Shown here piece by piece: positions 61,404 through 64,000 of a stretch of 64,000 bases of DNA; the first letter of the stretch is position 1; each line of letters starts with the position of its first letter. Position numbers and translations under genes: made by a program. The notes beneath the pieces are model-generated. The model saw only the letters and a program-made list of their open reading frames with translations, made no database searches and was not told where the DNA came from. This DNA is from Streptomyces sp. Je 1-332 (lineage in GTDB: Bacteria > Actinomycetota > Actinomycetes > Streptomycetales > Streptomycetaceae). The stretch is from NCBI RefSeq assembly GCF_040730185.1, contig NZ_CP160402.1, forward strand, positions 5,952,001 through 6,016,000. Reading direction: 5' to 3'.

Positions 61404-61555
61404 TGCTGTACGTGCGCGTTGTCACCGACGCTTTGTAGTCTGGTGACACAAGCACGTCCCCGCGGGTAGGGATCACTACGGTCCAGCGCCGGGGGGACAC
61501 CCCGTACGACCCCACGAAGGAGAAGTGCACCAGCCGCCGCCGATCTTCGGTAGTG

Positions 61556-61580
61556 GCTCCCGGGCGAAACCCCCGGGAGC
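61556..61580 (+). other. Second stem-loop in the pnp leader
   Basis: gctcccggg / cccgggagc, perfect 9-bp stem with a 7-nt loop, 135 bases before the pnp start. Possible site of pnp autoregulation or processing. Confidence 0.55.
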
Positions 61581-61714
61581 TTCGATCGAAGACCGGCCCG
61601 CACACACGGCGCGCTTCTCCACATAGTCCCTGTCCACGAAGGACGCATGGGACGCCGCCCCGGGCCACACGGGCCCAGAGGCGAGAAGACGAAACGTAGA
61701 CACGTAGGAGAACA

Positions 61715-63931
61715 GTGGAGAACGAGACCCACTACGCCGAGGCTGTTATCGACAACGGCACTTTCGGCACCCGCACCATCCGCTTCGAGACGGGCCGCCT
61801 GGCCAAGCAGGCCGCAGGCTCCGCCGTCGCGTACCTGGACGACGACACCATGGTGCTGTCGGCCACCTCCGCTTCCAAGCGGCCCAAGGACCAGCTCGAC
61901 TTCTTCCCCCTCACGGTGGACGTCGAGGAGCGGCAGTACGCCGCCGGTAAGATCCCCGGTTCGTTCTTCCGTCGTGAGGGCCGTCCCTCCGAGGACGCGA
62001 TCCTGACCTGCCGCCTGATCGACCGCCCGCTGCGTCCTTCCTTCAAGAAGGGCCTGCGCAACGAGATCCAGATCGTCGAGACGATCATGGCGCTCAACCC
62101 CGACCACCTGTACGACGTGGTCGCGATCAACGCCGCCTCCTGCTCCACGCAGCTGGCCGGCCTGCCCTTCTCGGGCCCGATCGGCGGCACGCGCGTGGCG
62201 CTCATCAAGGGCCAGTGGGTCGCCTTCCCGACGCACACCGAGCTCGAGGACGCCGTCTTCGACATGGTCGTCGCCGGTCGCGTCCTCGAGGACGGCGACG
62301 TCGCGATCATGATGGTCGAGGCCGAGGCCACCGAGAAGACCATCCAGCTGGTGAAGGACGGCGCCGAGGCCCCGACCGAAGAGGTCGTCGCCGCCGGTCT
62401 GGAAGCCGCGAAGCCCTTCATCAAGGCGCTCTGCAAGGCCCAGTCGGACCTCGCCGCCAAGGCCGCGAAGCCGACCGGCGAGTTCCCGGTCTTCCTGGAC
62501 TACCAGGACGACGTCCTGGAGGCCCTGACCGCCGCCGTCAAGTCGGAGCTCTCCCAGGCGCTGACCATCGCCGGCAAGCAGGAGCGCGAGGGCGAGCTCG
62601 ACCGCATCAAGGAGATCGCCGCCGAGAAGCTGCTCCCGCAGTTCGAGGGCCGCGAGAAGGAGATCTCCGGTGCGTACCGCGCGCTGACCAAGAAGCTGGT
62701 CCGCGAGCGCGTCATCAAGGACAAGGTCCGCATCGACGGCCGTGGCCTGACGGACATCCGTACGCTCGCCGCCGAGGTCGAGGCCATCCCGCGCGTGCAC
62801 GGCTCGGCGCTGTTCGAGCGTGGCGAGACCCAGATCCTGGGCGTCACCACCCTCAACATGCTCCGCATGGAGCAGCAGCTCGACACCCTCTCCCCGGTGA
62901 CGCGCAAGCGCTACATGCACAACTACAACTTCCCGCCGTACTCGGTCGGCGAGACCGGCCGCGTGGGTTCGCCCAAGCGCCGCGAGATCGGCCACGGCGC
63001 GCTCGCCGAGCGCGCGATCGTGCCCGTGCTCCCCTCGCGCGAGGACTTCCCGTACGCGATCCGTCAGGTCTCCGAGGCCCTCGGTTCGAACGGCTCGACG
63101 TCCATGGGCTCGGTCTGTGCCTCGACGATGTCGCTGCTGAACGCCGGTGTGCCGCTGAAGGCCGCCGTCGCCGGTATCGCCATGGGTCTGATCTCGCAGG
63201 AGATCGACGGCCAGACGCACTACGTCGCCCTCACCGACATCCTCGGTGCGGAGGACGCGTTCGGTGACATGGACTTCAAGGTCGCCGGTACGAAGCAGTT
63301 CGTGACCGCGCTCCAGCTCGACACCAAGCTCGACGGCATCCCCGCCTCGGTCCTGGCCGCCGCGCTGAAGCAGGCCCGCGACGCGCGTCTGCACATCCTC
63401 GACGTGATGAACGAGGCGATCGACGTTCCGGACGAGATGTCCCCGAACGCGCCGCGCATCATCACCGTCAAGATCCCGGTGGACAAGATCGGTGAGGTCA
63501 TCGGCCCGAAGGGCAAGATGATCAACCAGATCCAGGAGGACACCGGCGCCGACATCACGATCGAGGACGACGGCACCATCTACATCGGTGCCGCCGACGG
63601 CCCGGCCGCCGAGGCCGCCCGCGCCACGATCAACGGCATCGCCAACCCGACCATGCCGGAGGTCGGCGAGCGCTACCTGGGCACCGTCGTGAAGACGACG
63701 ACCTTCGGCGCGTTCGTCTCGCTCATGCCGGGCAAGGACGGTCTGCTGCACATCTCGCAGATCCGTAAGCTCGCCGGCGGCAAGCGCGTGGAGAACGTCG
63801 AGGACGTCGTCGGCGTGGGCCAGAAGGTCCAGGTCGAGATCGCCGAGATCGACTCCCGCGGCAAGCTCTCCCTCATCCCCGTCGTCGAGGGCGAAGAGGG
63901 CGACGACTCGAAGGACGACACCGACAAGTGA
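61715..63931 (+). CDS. pnp: Polynucleotide phosphorylase (PNPase)
   Basis: 738 aa. GTG at 61715 after taggag. 3'-5' phosphorolytic RNA decay; in Streptomyces also the likely 3'-tail polymerase. Order: first RNase PH domain, all-helical linker, second RNase PH domain ([26 protein letters not shown]). The KH domain has [17 protein letters not shown] and the S1 domain [20 protein letters not shown]. Acidic tail [12 protein letters not shown]. Normal length for actinobacteria. Confidence 0.97.
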   Translation: MENETHYAEAVIDNGTFGTRTIRFETGRLAKQAAGSAVAYLDDDTMVLSATSASKRPKDQLDFFPLTVDVEERQYAAGKIPGSFFRREGRPSEDAILTCRLIDRPLRPSFKKGLRNEIQIVETIMALNPDHLYDVVAINAASCSTQLAGLPFSGPIGGTRVALIKGQWVAFPTHTELEDAVFDMVVAGRVLEDGDVAIMMVEAEATEKTIQLVKDGAEAPTEEVVAAGLEAAKPFIKALCKAQSDLAAKAAKPTGEFPVFLDYQDDVLEALTAAVKSELSQALTIAGKQEREGELDRIKEIAAEKLLPQFEGREKEISGAYRALTKKLVRERVIKDKVRIDGRGLTDIRTLAAEVEAIPRVHGSALFERGETQILGVTTLNMLRMEQQLDTLSPVTRKRYMHNYNFPPYSVGETGRVGSPKRREIGHGALAERAIVPVLPSREDFPYAIRQVSEALGSNGSTSMGSVCASTMSLLNAGVPLKAAVAGIAMGLISQEIDGQTHYVALTDILGAEDAFGDMDFKVAGTKQFVTALQLDTKLDGIPASVLAAALKQARDARLHILDVMNEAIDVPDEMSPNAPRIITVKIPVDKIGEVIGPKGKMINQIQEDTGADITIEDDGTIYIGAADGPAAEAARATINGIANPTMPEVGERYLGTVVKTTTFGAFVSLMPGKDGLLHISQIRKLAGGKRVENVEDVVGVGQKVQVEIAEIDSRGKLSLIPVVEGEEGDDSKDDTDK

Positions 63932-63949
63932 CGTCGCGTAGCACCACGA

Positions 63950-63985
63950 CGACGGCCCGCCCCTCTTCGGAGGGGCGGGCCGTCG
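63950..63985. terminator. Strong stem-loop terminator after pnp with a TTCG tetraloop
   Basis: A perfect 15-bp stem (cgacggcccgcccct and complement) extended by c-g around ttcg, 18 bases after the stop codon. Confidence 0.92.
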
Positions 63986-64000
63986 CCCGTACCCAAACCC

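Larger units (their letters stand above)
61357..61714. other. 358-bp rpsO-pnp intergenic region
   Basis: It carries the two stem-loops listed separately and no convincing gene. In Streptomyces this interval is known to be cut by RNase III and to contain a pnp promoter, which agrees with its length. Confidence 0.7.

Overview
The window reads as chromosomal DNA of a Streptomyces (or very close actinomycete). Coding regions are very GC-rich, GTG starts are common, terminators are GC hairpins without T-runs, and the conserved order rimP-nusA-ylxR-infB-ylxP-rbfA-truB-ribF is followed later by rpsO-pnp. A recognisable bldB gene lies inside a type VII (ESX) secretion locus.

Region 1 (1-24905) is mostly housekeeping. 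It has the 3' part of an aldehyde dehydrogenase, an acyl-CoA dehydrogenase, and the isoprenoid (MEP) genes dxr and ispG flanking a site-2 protease. Two GNAT acetyltransferases and proS follow. A three-gene minus-strand group comes next: a kinase-fold protein with a dead active site, a ferritin-like protein and a lipoprotein. The large translation/RNA operon runs from rimP to truB. Between truB and ribF sits a 1162-residue protein that joins a serine-less trypsin-like domain to a STAND-type NTPase domain.

Region 2 (24987-32560) has three tiny secreted proteins of unknown function. A complete five-gene peptide/nickel-type ABC transporter on the minus strand follows; its binding protein ends in a membrane anchor.

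Region 3 (32561-60837) is the most interesting part, a complete ESX/type VII secretion locus. Minus strand: an EspI-like MinD ATPase, an unknown protein, and EccE. Plus strand: EccB, mycosin and two WXG100 proteins. Then come bldB and a six-gene cargo cassette on the minus strand (42937-49737), part of which is much poorer in GC. The cassette holds a large WXG-bearing candidate substrate, its small partner, a second mycosin, a proline-rich WXG protein, a small helical protein and a membrane protein. EccC (minus) and EccD (plus) diverge, and EccD is followed by a pseudokinase and two Ser/Thr kinases with PQQ-propeller sensor domains. The layout suggests a secretion machine, a variable effector module and a phospho-signalling arm, physically linked to a developmental regulator.

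Region 4 (60838-64000) is rpsO and pnp, with the stem-loops expected between and after them.

The main unexplained sequence structures are a dispersed G-quadruplex-type repeat (three copies, one inside a coding region), short tandem repeats ahead of the WXG100 genes, and dyads in the divergent ecc promoter regions. Enzyme-like proteins that have lost catalytic residues recur: one pseudo-protease, one pseudo-APH and one pseudo-STPK.
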